From: Desulfobacteraceae bacterium
GTDB taxonomy: Bacteria; Desulfobacterota; DSM-4660; Desulfatiglandales; Desulfatiglandaceae
Direction: 5' to 3'
Assembly (NCBI GenBank): GCA_011048855.1
Contig: DSCZ01000490.1
Span: 1 to 6,245 of the forward strand
Length of the DNA stretch: 6,245 nt
Under the pieces are notes generated by a model. It was not told the origin of the DNA, did not search any database, and saw nothing but the letters and a program-made list of their open reading frames with translations. Position 1 is the stretch's first letter. Each line of letters begins with the position of its first letter. A program made the translations under genes and the position numbers. Below, piece after piece: positions 1 to 6,245 of the stretch.

Positions 1-208
1 AAATCGTACTCCCCGGGATATTGAGCCCCCGGCCGATGTAGCGCTGAAGTTCCACAGGAAGATACCCGGCGATTTCCTGGCATTCTTCCAGAACCGGGAT
101 GAGATTGACCTGTTTAGTCTTATAATGGTCGATCACATGGTCAACTCTCTCCATAATTTCCGGCGCGAGGTCTGGGTTCACCTTCCATAGATCTTTTGTA
201 AAATTCAT
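1..208 (-). CDS. NuoE-like thioredoxin-fold [2Fe-2S] subunit of the formate dehydrogenase (partial, N-terminal 69 aa)
   Basis: The first 69 residues of a NuoE / 24-kDa-type subunit are visible; the rest lies beyond the left edge. The N-terminal helical region includes LIPVLEECQEIAGYLP and ends at the NIPGSTI stretch, the pattern that precedes the YGVxTFY segment and the four-cysteine [2Fe-2S] site in this family. Those cysteines are outside the window. In NADH dehydrogenases, bifurcating hydrogenases and NAD-linked formate dehydrogenases, this subunit relays electrons near the NuoF-like flavin/NAD subunit. The ATG at 208 is preceded by GGAG (221-218) with a 9-nt spacer, and an in-frame TGA just upstream of the ATG excludes a longer start. 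It lies 61 bp downstream of fdhA on the same strand, so it is probably in the same operon. It could equally be named FdhB/HndA-like; the family call is firm, the exact partner complex is inferred. Confidence 0.85.
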   Translation of the reverse strand, partial: MNFTKDLWKVNPDLAPEIMERVDHVIDHYKTKQVNLIPVLEECQEIAGYLPVELQRYIGRGLNIPGSTI

Positions 209-269
209 TTGTCACATCTCCGGTGTACTATATATTGGATCTTCTCGATGAAAAAAATCCCTTTTGACT
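209..269 (-). other. fdhA to nuoE-like intergenic spacer
   Basis: A 61-bp AT-rich spacer with a run of seven T on the minus strand and a TATAGT-like sequence ahead of the nuoE-like gene. The T run has no convincing preceding hairpin and no good -35 accompanies the TATAGT. I read it as an ordinary intra-operon gap containing the nuoE-like ribosome binding site (GGAG, 221-218). Confidence 0.4.
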
Positions 270-2975
270 TCAGACCGCATCGGCCTGGCTTTTCTCAATC
301 CTCACGGCGCACACCTTGAATTCGGGGATCTTGGCCACAGGATCCAGTGCGGAGTTGGTAAGCAGGTTAGCCGCGGCATCGGCAAAATGAAACGGGAGAA
401 ACACTGTACCCTCGACGGCCTTTTCCGAAATTGCAGCACGGGCGGTCAATTCCCCCCGTCTCGAAATCACCCGGACCGATTCTCCTTCCTCTATCCCCCA
501 CGTGTCTGCATCCGCGCGCGCCATTTCAACGAAACAAACCGGCGCGAGATTGTTCAGGCCGATGCTTTTCATCGTCATCGTACCGGTATGATACTGATAA
601 ATAACCCTGCCGGTGGTTAAATAAACCGGATAGTCCTCATCGGGTGTCTCGTCCGGAGGGATATAGTCAATTGCATGGAAAACCCCCATTCCGCAGGTAA
701 ACCGGTCGATATGCAGGCACGGCGTCCCGGGATGATCGATGTCGGGGCAGGGCCAGTGGATGCCGCCGTCTTCCAACCGCCGGTAATTGATCCCCCTATA
801 ACTGGGTGTGAGTTCCGAAATCTCTTCCATTATTTCATCCAGGCCGGAATAATCCATGCTGAACCCGAGCCTGGCGGCCAGGTCCTTCAATATCTTCCAG
901 TCCCCCTTAGCCTCCCCCGGCGGTTCCACCGCCTTGCGCACAAGCTGAACCTTTCTCTCGGTGTTCACGAAGGTTCCGTTCTTTTCGGCGAACGCCGTCG
1001 CAGGCAGAACCACATCGGCCTCACGGCCCGTTTCGGTGAGAAAAATATCCTGCACCACCAGAAATTCAAGATTCCCGACCGCCTTCTTTGCATGATTTAA
1101 ATCCGGATCCGACAGCATCGGGTTTTCACCGATCACGTACATGGCCTTGAGATCCCCGGTAAAAGCCTTTCCCATCATTTCGGTTGCTGTCAGCCCCGGT
1201 CGATCCGGCAGCTTTTCCACACCCCAGGCATGTCCGAAGCGTTCCCGGACAGCCGGATCAGCCACAGGCTGATACCCGGTGTAAACCGTTGGGAGAGCAC
1301 CCATATCGCAGGCGCCCTGAACGTTGTTCTGCCCCCGCAAAGGATTCACCCCGCCCCCCGGCACACCGACGTTTCCGCAAAGCATCGCAAGGTTTGCAAG
1401 AGATTTCACATTATCGGTGCCGCTGATATGCTGGGTTATCCCCATGGCGTAAAGGATGGAAGCGGCGGGGGCGCCGGCATAAAGCTCGGCCGCGGCCGTT
1501 AAATCCCCGGCAGGAATACCGGTGATTTCCTCGACGTATTCGGGTGTGTATTTTTCAACCGCCTTTTTCATCTCATCCAGGCCCACAGTGCGGGCCTTAA
1601 CGTAGTCCTCGTCATAGAGGCGGTCTCTGATAATCACATGGATCATCCCGTTTATCCAGGCTACATCCGTCCCTGGTGTCTGTCTGAGCCATATGTCGGC
1701 GAACCGGGTGATGGGAATCCTGCGGGGATCTATGACGATAAGCTTCGCGCCCAGGCGGGTGACCGCCCTTTTGACATACGAAGAAAGCACCGGGTGGTTC
1801 TCGGTCGTATTGGAACCGGTTATCAAAATAACCTGTGCTTTTTCGATATCCTCTATCGGGTTCGTCATCGAACCGCTTCCAAACGCGGCGGCAAGACCTG
1901 CCACCGTTGAAGAGTGTCAGAGACGCGCGCAATGATCGATATTGTTGGTGCCGATCACCGCCCTTGCGAATTTTTGCGCAATATAGTTTTCCTCGTTGGT
2001 CCCCCGGGCACTGGAAAGAACTCCTATGGCGTCCGGACCGAACTCATCCTTCACATCCCGTAGCCTTTTGGCAACAATTCCGAGTGCCTCGTCCCAGGAA
2101 GCCTCGCGGAACACCCCTTTCTCACGCACCAGAGGGGTCTTGAGGCGCCCCTGGTCATTGATGAAATCATATCCGAAACGTCCCTTGACACACAGGCTTC
2201 CATGATTCGGCCCGGTATCTTCCGCACCTGTGACCTTCACGACACGATTGTCTTTTACATGAAGGTCCATCTGACAGCCGACCCCACAGTAAGGACAAGT
2301 GGTCCGGACCTTCCGGATCTCCCACGGCTTGCCTGCGAAACGGCTGGGCCTGGCGATCAATGCACCTACCGGGCAGACCTGTACGCATTCGCCACAGAAA
2401 ACGCAGTCGGAATTGCTGTAAGGGAAATCACCTGCAGTCACAATCTTGGAGTCCACCCCTCGGTAACCAAAAGAAATCGCCTGATTGACCTGAATCTCGT
2501 TGCAGGCCTGAACGCAGCGGCCACACATCACGCACCTGCTGAAATCACGCAGTATCAAATCGTTTTCTTCGACAGGATAACGCGTCGGGGACTCAGGAAA
2601 TCTGACTGTCTCCACCTGGTATTCATAGGCCAGGTCCTGAAGCCGGCAGTCGCCGGAAACTTCACAGGTCGCACAATAATGATGTCCGGAGGCGAGCAGC
2701 AGTTCTATATATACCTTCCGGGCCTCCAACACCCTCTGCGAGTGGGTCTTTATCTCCATTCCGCCTGCCGCAGGCGCCGCACAAGAAGCAACCAGGTTGC
2801 GGGCGCCTTTGACCTCCACCACACAGACCCTGCACGCGCCGGTGGCCTCCAGCCCCTGGATGTGGCACAGAGTCGGGATGTGTATACCATGACGCCGCGC
2901 GCTTTCCAGAATTGTTTCGCCGGGTTTAAAATCAACCTTGATGTCGTCTATCGTAAGGAAATTTTCAGCGCCCAT
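270..2975 (-). CDS. fdhA: NuoG-type formate dehydrogenase catalytic subunit, selenocysteine-containing (read through internal TGA)
   Basis: Molybdenum/tungsten bis-MGD enzyme that interconverts formate and CO2; 901 aa when the TGA at 1919-1917 is read as selenocysteine (residue 353). Domains in order: plant-type [2Fe-2S] (C37, C48, C51, C65); a NuoG-like His/Cys cluster (H98/H99, C101, C104, C110); two CxxCxxCxxxC [4Fe-4S] motifs (C148-C158 and C191-C201); the molybdopterin-family [4Fe-4S] motif C227/C230/C234/C262, followed by K264; the catalytic stretch CARL-U353-H354; Mo-cofactor domains with GSNTTENHP (about 387-395); and a dinucleotide-binding C-terminus ending in KIPEFKVCAVRIEK. The fragments on both sides of the TGA share one frame and are joined by codons for HSST, so nothing is missing. 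The chosen start is ATG 2975, with AGGAG five bases upstream; the in-frame GTG at 2981 overlaps that AGGAG. No Tat or Sec signal is visible, so the enzyme should be cytoplasmic. The iron-sulfur chain and the downstream NuoE-like gene point to NAD(P)H or ferredoxin as partner. Specificity for formate rests on family resemblance. Confidence 0.95.
1877..1911 (-). promoter_or_regulatory. Bacterial SECIS hairpin directing selenocysteine insertion in fdhA
   Basis: Within the coding sequence just downstream of the TGA, GGTGGCA (1905-1899) pairs with TGCCGCC (1893-1887) over seven base pairs (one G-U) and closes a five-base loop GGTCT (1898-1894). A second helix can form below an internal loop: TTCAA (1911-1907) with TTGGAA (1882-1877), one G bulged. 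E. coli fdhF carries the same GGUCU loop motif, which SelB recognises. Here 18 nt separate the TGA from the loop, the same as I count in E. coli fdhF. SelB binding itself is inferred from this match. Confidence 0.9.
1917..1919 (-). other. In-frame TGA recoded as selenocysteine (residue 353 of FdhA)
   Basis: The codon order on the minus strand is CTC TGA CAC, between residues CARL and HSS. Known selenocysteine formate dehydrogenases (for example E. coli FdhF, CARV-U-H) carry the metal-ligating Sec at this position, directly before a conserved histidine. The open frame continues for 548 sense codons after the TGA with highly conserved family sequence, so it is not a genuine stop or a pseudogene lesion. 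Confidence 0.95.
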
Positions 2976-2980
2976 TTCCA

Positions 2981-2985
2981 CTCCT
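2981..2985 (-). promoter_or_regulatory. Ribosome binding site deciding the fdhA start
   Basis: An AGGAG-type site lies just ahead of ATG 2975, with a five-base spacer. The upstream in-frame GTG (2981-2979) begins with the last G of this site, so it cannot be served by it. This supports the ATG as the start. Confidence 0.7.
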
Positions 2986-3059
2986 GTGTCATTTTTACCA
3001 ACAATGTCTCTGCAATGTGACTGTAGCGTCTATCGGGTCCTTCCAAGAAATGCACGCGC

Positions 3060-3089
3060 ACTATAGCAGAAACAAGAGGGAAATTTAAA
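3060..3089 (-). promoter_or_regulatory. Candidate sigma70-type promoter for fdhA (extended -10)
   Basis: On the minus strand an extended -10 element TGCTATAGT (3068-3060) has a partial -35 TTTAAA (3089-3084, four of six consensus bases) 18 bases upstream. Transcription would begin near 3053, leaving a leader of about 77 nt before ATG 2975. This is the best sigma70-like candidate I found in the gap, but it is not strong; an alternative sigma factor cannot be excluded. Confidence 0.4.
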
Positions 3090-3129
3090 GCATTTTTAAC
3101 ACCGGCCTCCGTAGATGCCCGGGCGAAGT

Positions 3130-3157
3130 TTGACATTTTCCCGATGGCCACTATAAT
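3130..3157 (+). promoter_or_regulatory. Consensus sigma70-type promoter for dnaJ
   Basis: A perfect -35 hexamer TTGACA (3130-3135) and a perfect -10 hexamer TATAAT (3152-3157) are separated by 16 bases, one short of the optimal 17. Transcription would start near 3164, giving a leader of about 45 nt before the dnaJ ATG at 3209. No sigma32-type element or CIRCE inverted repeat was seen, so expression looks housekeeping rather than purely heat-induced. It fires away from the divergent fdhA. Confidence 0.8.
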
Positions 3158-3193
3158 TCATTGGAACACAACAGCGCGGAACGACAAGTTTTC

Positions 3194-3198
3194 AGGAG
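3194..3198 (+). promoter_or_regulatory. Ribosome binding site for dnaJ
   Basis: AGGAG located 10 bases before ATG 3209. It selects the MAKNYY start over the upstream in-frame TTG at 3161. Confidence 0.75.
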
Positions 3199-3208
3199 TA
3201 ATTTTTAT

Positions 3209-4351
3209 ATGGCCAAAAATTATTACGCCGTTCTCGAAGTCGGCAAAAACGCTTCCCAGGAAGAGATCAGGAAGTCTTACCGCAAGCTCGCCCGGAAGTG
3301 GCATCCGGACATCAACCCTGGAAACGCCGAGGCTGAAACCAAATTCAAGGAAATATCTGAAGCTTATGACGTCCTTGGCAAGAAAGAAAAACGAAAACTC
3401 TACGACGAATTCGGAGAGGACGCTCTCAAACAGGGGTTCGACGCCGACAAAGCCAGGCAATATAAGAAATGGGAAAATGTACGAAACCGGGCACAGACAA
3501 GCGGATCCGGAGGATTCGGACGCTATCAGAGCTATGAAGACATTTTTGGAGATCTGTTCGGCGCTTCAGGCCAGGGCAGTGGCTTCGGGGGATTCAGCGG
3601 TCAGGCGACCGTAGACGGGAGAGATCTCGAACACCACATGACGATAGATCTTATCTCCGCGCTGAAAGGTTTTGAAACAGAAATATCCTTGAAAGGCGCA
3701 AAGCCATGCACCGCATGCAGCGGTTCCGGCTCTGACCCTTCCGCCGCAAGAACCACATGCCCCACATGCGCCGGTTCCGGACGGTTGAATATAGCCGGTG
3801 GGCCCATGAACTTCACGAGAGTCTGCACGGACTGCGCGGGTCATGGAACCGTCGGCCGGCCCTGCCCTGCCTGTAACGGAACAGGGCGGGTTGAAGGAGT
3901 TGAAACGATAAAAGTCACGATACCCCCGGGTGTGCATGAAGGCTCGAAAGTCAGAGTGGCCGGTAAAGGGGAGCCGGGTTCCGGCGGCGGCAAACCCGGA
4001 GATCTGCTCCTGATGGTGCACATCAAACCTCACCGATTGATTTCCCGGGACGGCGACAATCTGATTATGGAGCTGCCGGTCACGGTCAAAGAAGCGCTCG
4101 CCGGAGCCTCGGTGAACGTCCCGACAGTGGACGGGGCGGTGAAGGTGAAGATACCACCAGGGAGCCAGTCCGGGCAAACCCTTAAATTAAAGGGAAAAGG
4201 AGCCGTAAACCCGCGAACGAAACATCGCGGGGACCTGATGCTGAAACTGGTGGTCAAAGTGCCCGGGTCTGCGGACGAGGAGTTGCTTCAGGCCGCCGAA
4301 AAAATAGAGAATTTCTACCAGGAAGATGTAAGGAGCAAAATAAAGTTGTAA
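3209..4351 (+). CDS. dnaJ: Type I DnaJ (Hsp40) co-chaperone
   Basis: Cytoplasmic J-protein that stimulates the DnaK ATPase and delivers unfolded clients; 380 aa, the usual length for full DnaJ. The J domain covers about residues 4-70, with the essential HPD at 32-34. A Gly/Phe-rich linker spans about 96-135. The zinc-binding region has four CxxCxGxG repeats: C167/C170, C184/C187, C206/C209 and C219/C222. Two C-terminal client-binding beta domains follow (about 230-350), then a short helical tail. The chosen start is ATG 3209, preceded by AGGAG (3194-3198) with a 10-base spacer. The frame is open back to a TTG at 3161, but that codon lies at the predicted transcription start and would add non-family residues. 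It has its own strong promoter and converges on the cbpM-like gene. No dnaK or grpE is present here, so this may be a second, orphan DnaJ copy; I cannot tell from the window. Confidence 0.95.
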   Translation: MAKNYYAVLEVGKNASQEEIRKSYRKLARKWHPDINPGNAEAETKFKEISEAYDVLGKKEKRKLYDEFGEDALKQGFDADKARQYKKWENVRNRAQTSGSGGFGRYQSYEDIFGDLFGASGQGSGFGGFSGQATVDGRDLEHHMTIDLISALKGFETEISLKGAKPCTACSGSGSDPSAARTTCPTCAGSGRLNIAGGPMNFTRVCTDCAGHGTVGRPCPACNGTGRVEGVETIKVTIPPGVHEGSKVRVAGKGEPGSGGGKPGDLLLMVHIKPHRLISRDGDNLIMELPVTVKEALAGASVNVPTVDGAVKVKIPPGSQSGQTLKLKGKGAVNPRTKHRGDLMLKLVVKVPGSADEELLQAAEKIENFYQEDVRSKIKL

Positions 4352-4380
4352 CACTCCCGCCGGCTCACGATCCGGAATGG
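4352..4380. other. Convergent dnaJ/cbpM junction without a clear terminator
   Basis: Only 13 bases separate the two stop codons. The one visible symmetry is CCGG (4360-4363) with CCGG (4372-4375) around an eight-base loop, overlapping the end of the cbpM-like frame. It is short and has no U tract on either strand, so I do not call it an intrinsic terminator. Transcripts from the two sides may overlap. Confidence 0.35.
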
Positions 4381-4679
4381 AATTCAAGAACTCTATCGCG
4401 CAAATCCTCCAGGATTGCATCGAACTGCCGGCGCATCTCCAGCATTTGCCGTCTCATATGCAGAATAACCTGAACGCCGGAAAGGTTGACCCCCATCTCT
4501 TCGCAGAGAACTTTCGCAAGGCGCACCTTTTCCATCTCTTCGAGCGATAAATGCCTGGCATCCGAGCCCTGAAAGCATGTGGGGCAGATGATTTCTTCGT
4601 CTTCCAATTCGAAAAGAAACCGTTCCTCGACCTCGAAAAATTCAAGTGCTTCAGTCAGCGTCCAGAATTGTTTTTCCAT
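4365..4679 (-). CDS. CbpM-like chaperone modulator (MerR-type small protein)
   Basis: Small protein of 104 aa. Residues 5-30 (WTLTEALEFFEVEERFLFEL) form a MerR-like helix-turn-helix, followed by EDEEIICP, a SLEEMEKVRLAKVL helix, the family-typical GVNLSGVQVIL segment and an amphipathic C-terminal helix rich in Met and Arg. This layout matches CbpM, which in E. coli binds the J domain of CbpA and inhibits it. A role in modulating the adjacent DnaJ is inferred. It contains a CxxC pair (C32, C35) in the turn after the HTH and a further C59. I prefer ATG 4679, preceded by GAGG with an 8-base spacer. The upstream in-frame ATG 4703 has AGGAG directly abutting it (no spacer), though it would also keep the family sequence intact (112 aa). 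It follows copA on the same strand and converges with dnaJ. A DNA-binding MerR-type regulator is the alternative reading. Confidence 0.75.
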   Translation of the reverse strand: MEKQFWTLTEALEFFEVEERFLFELEDEEIICPTCFQGSDARHLSLEEMEKVRLAKVLCEEMGVNLSGVQVILHMRRQMLEMRRQFDAILEDLRDRVLEFHSGS

Positions 4680-4723
4680 ATCCACCACCTCTGGTTTCGA
4701 CATCTCCTAAAATATTCCGCTCT

Positions 4724-6245
4724 TCACTTTTGAACCGCTTTCGCCCATACCAGGCGAAGACGCAATGCGTTTCCGACCACACACACGGAACTCATCGCCA
4801 TCGCTGCGGCGGCGAACACCGGGTTCAACAGGATACCGAAAAACGGGTAGAAAACGCCCGCAGCGACGGGTATTCCCATAGAGTTGTAAAAAAACGCCCA
4901 AAACAGGTTTTGTTTGATAATCCTCATTGTATGAAACGAAAGGCTTATCGCCATGGGGACTGCATTGAGATCCTCCCGCATCAAAGTAATGTCGCTCGCT
5001 TCCATCGCAACGTCGGTTCCTGCCCCTATCGCGATCCCTATGTCCGCAGCTGTCAATGCCGGGGCATCGTTTATCCCGTCTCCCACCATCGCCACCACCC
5101 GGCCCTCTGCCTGCAGCTTTTTTATTTCATCGGTTTTTTCTGCTGGAAGAACTTCGGCACGTATTTCCTCGATTCCCAGCAACGCTCCAACAGCCCGAGC
5201 AGTGGCTTCGTTGTCCCCGGTAAGCATCACGGTCTGGAGCCCCATCGACTTCAACCTGCGGACAGCTTCAGCCGCGGAGGGCTTAGGTTGATCCGAAAAA
5301 CCGATCACCCCTATAACCTGCCCCTCCAGTGAAACCATAACGCTGGTCTTCCCTTCAGATGAAAGCCGTGCGGCCTCGTCGTCGACTCCGTTCATGCTCA
5401 TCTCTTTAAGTTCCATTAAACGAGGATTGCCAAGAACGCATCGTTTGCCATCGAGCCCGGCCTCGGCGCCGAACCCTGAAAGGGCCTTGAATTCCTGAAC
5501 CGGTTCCGGCTCGATCCCTTCCGCGCGTGCTGCGGAGACAAGAGCCCTTGCAAGCGGATGTTCGGAAGCGGCTTCAACCGAAGCTGCAACCCTCAGCAAT
5601 CGTTCACGGGAGACACCCTCGGCGGGTATGACATCGGTCACCGCGGGCTTTCCCATGGTGAGTGTCCCGGTCTTGTCAAAAACCACCGTATTGAGTCTGT
5701 AGGCTTTCTCGAGGCTTTCTCCTCCTTTGATCAAAAGTCCGTTTTCAGCCCCCAACCCGGTCCCTACCATGACCGCGGTCGGAGTCGCAAGCCCCATCGC
5801 ACACGGGCAGGCTATGATCAAAACTGACACGAAATTCAGCAGTGCCCTGGTAAACACCGGTTCGGAAACCACGAAATACCACACAAGAAAAGTCACGATA
5901 CCGATTCCGAACACCACCGGAACGAAAACAGCTGCGACCCTGTCGGCCAGCCGCTGGATTGCGGCCTTCGAGCCCTGAGCTTCTTCAACAAGCCTTATAA
6001 TCCGGGCCAGCGCCGTATCTCGCCCCACCCGGGTCGCCTCAAGCGTGAACCCGCCGTGTCCGTTCACCGTCGCTCCGAACACCTCGCTTCCGACTTCCTT
6101 GGCCACCGGCATACTCTCGCCTGTCAACATGGACTCATCGACTGACGAAGCCCCGGAAATCACTCTGCCATCGGTAGGGATTCTTTCGCCGGGCCGGACA
6201 ACCACCTCGTCGCCGACAACAACCTCATCCACCGGAACCTCCATT
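4724..6245 (-). CDS. copA: Cu+-exporting P1B-type ATPase, C-terminal part (5' end beyond window)
   Basis: Inner-membrane copper(I) efflux pump; the last 506 residues are visible, numbered here from the first in-window Met (6244), which is probably internal. In order: actuator domain with TGES (41-44); two membrane helices, the second with the metal-binding CPC (146-148); phosphorylation site DKTGT (190-194); HP (229-230) and GxG (257-259) of the nucleotide-binding domain; TGDN (342-345) and GDGINDAP (388-395); then two final membrane helices containing YN (453-454) and MxxSS (482-486). CPC with YN and MxxSS is the Cu+/Ag+ (P1B-1) signature, which separates it from Zn/Cd pumps. The N-terminal heavy-metal-binding domain(s) and the first four helices must lie to the right. 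The cbpM-like gene follows after 20-44 bp, depending on its start, so the two are probably co-transcribed. Promoter and copper regulator are not visible. Confidence 0.93.
   Translation of the reverse strand, partial: MEVPVDEVVVGDEVVVRPGERIPTDGRVISGASSVDESMLTGESMPVAKEVGSEVFGATVNGHGGFTLEATRVGRDTALARIIRLVEEAQGSKAAIQRLADRVAAVFVPVVFGIGIVTFLVWYFVVSEPVFTRALLNFVSVLIIACPCAMGLATPTAVMVGTGLGAENGLLIKGGESLEKAYRLNTVVFDKTGTLTMGKPAVTDVIPAEGVSRERLLRVAASVEAASEHPLARALVSAARAEGIEPEPVQEFKALSGFGAEAGLDGKRCVLGNPRLMELKEMSMNGVDDEAARLSSEGKTSVMVSLEGQVIGVIGFSDQPKPSAAEAVRRLKSMGLQTVMLTGDNEATARAVGALLGIEEIRAEVLPAEKTDEIKKLQAEGRVVAMVGDGINDAPALTAADIGIAIGAGTDVAMEASDITLMREDLNAVPMAISLSFHTMRIIKQNLFWAFFYNSMGIPVAAGVFYPFFGILLNPVFAAAAMAMSSVCVVGNALRLRLVWAKAVQK

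Noticed and set aside
209..269. Possible terminator or internal promoter between fdhA and the nuoE-like gene
   Set aside because: The seven-T run lacks a stable hairpin before it and the TATAGT lacks a reasonable -35, so operon continuity is the simpler reading.
1905..1919. Interpretation of the TGA as a nonsense mutation making fdhA a pseudogene
   Set aside because: The codon is at the exact family Sec position, is followed by a well-formed SECIS, and no other frame lesion exists on either side.
2202..3020. Long plus-strand open frame (272 codons) opposite the FdhA N-terminus
   Set aside because: It is fully antisense to strongly conserved iron-sulfur coding sequence and its translation shows no recognisable domain. 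The open frame is explained by GC-biased codons on the other strand.
3090..3103. GG-N10-GC arrangement upstream of fdhA resembling a sigma54 -24/-12 promoter
   Set aside because: Only the invariant GG and GC and a few neighbours fit; the -24 block reads GGTGT rather than GGCAC. Formate dehydrogenase genes can be sigma54-dependent, but this match is too weak to call.
3117..3124. GCCCGGGC palindrome just upstream of the dnaJ -35
   Set aside because: An eight-base GC palindrome is expected by chance at this composition and has no second copy or flanking symmetry to suggest an operator.
2948..3151. Small minus-strand frame (67 codons) spanning the fdhA leader and overlapping its start
   Set aside because: It overlaps fdhA out of frame, spans the predicted promoter, and the translation resembles nothing recognisable. 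A leader peptide is not supported.
3566..4177. Minus-strand open frame of 203 codons opposite dnaJ
   Set aside because: It mirrors the Gly/Cys-rich zinc-finger region of DnaJ and has no domain or sensible context of its own.
4646..5332. Plus-strand open frame of 228 codons opposite cbpM and copA
   Set aside because: It is antisense to the P-type ATPase motifs, low in hydrophobic-core pattern and without any family resemblance; a shadow ORF.

Overview
The window suggests an anaerobic bacterium that uses selenocysteine, carries soluble NAD-type formate metabolism and has a moderately GC-rich genome. A Desulfobacterota-like (deltaproteobacterial) host fits best: the gene set is a NuoG-type formate dehydrogenase beside a NuoE-like subunit, plus a DnaJ/CbpM pair. 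That placement is inference from gene content only.

Left part, minus strand (1-2975): a formate dehydrogenase locus. The catalytic subunit FdhA occupies 2975-270. It looks like two ORFs because an in-frame TGA (1919-1917) interrupts it. That TGA sits exactly at the active-site selenocysteine position (CARL-U-HSS) and is followed by a bacterial SECIS hairpin with a GGUCU apical loop. The two halves plus four bridging codons make one 901-residue selenoprotein. It has a [2Fe-2S] domain, a His/Cys cluster motif, two ferredoxin-type [4Fe-4S] motifs, a further [4Fe-4S] motif and the molybdopterin domains. Downstream, after 61 bp, a NuoE-like thioredoxin-fold [2Fe-2S] subunit begins and runs off the left edge. 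Together they suggest a cytoplasmic, NAD(P)-coupled and possibly electron-bifurcating formate dehydrogenase or CO2 reductase.

Middle (2976-4351): a 233-bp divergent intergenic region separates fdhA from a plus-strand type I DnaJ. It holds a perfect-hexamer sigma70-type promoter (TTGACA-N16-TATAAT) reading toward dnaJ, and a weaker extended -10 promoter candidate reading toward fdhA.

Right part, minus strand (4365-6245): the C-terminal two thirds of a Cu+-type P1B ATPase (CopA), entering from the right edge, followed closely by a small CbpM-like chaperone modulator. The modulator ends 13 bp from the end of the convergent dnaJ. The likely J-protein partner and its modulator are therefore neighbours but on opposite strands, and the modulator appears to be co-transcribed with the copper exporter.

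No rRNA, tRNA, CRISPR array, insertion sequence or phage gene was seen. I see no wholly new system. The most notable items are the recoded selenocysteine codon with its SECIS, and the convergent dnaJ/cbpM arrangement linked to copA.
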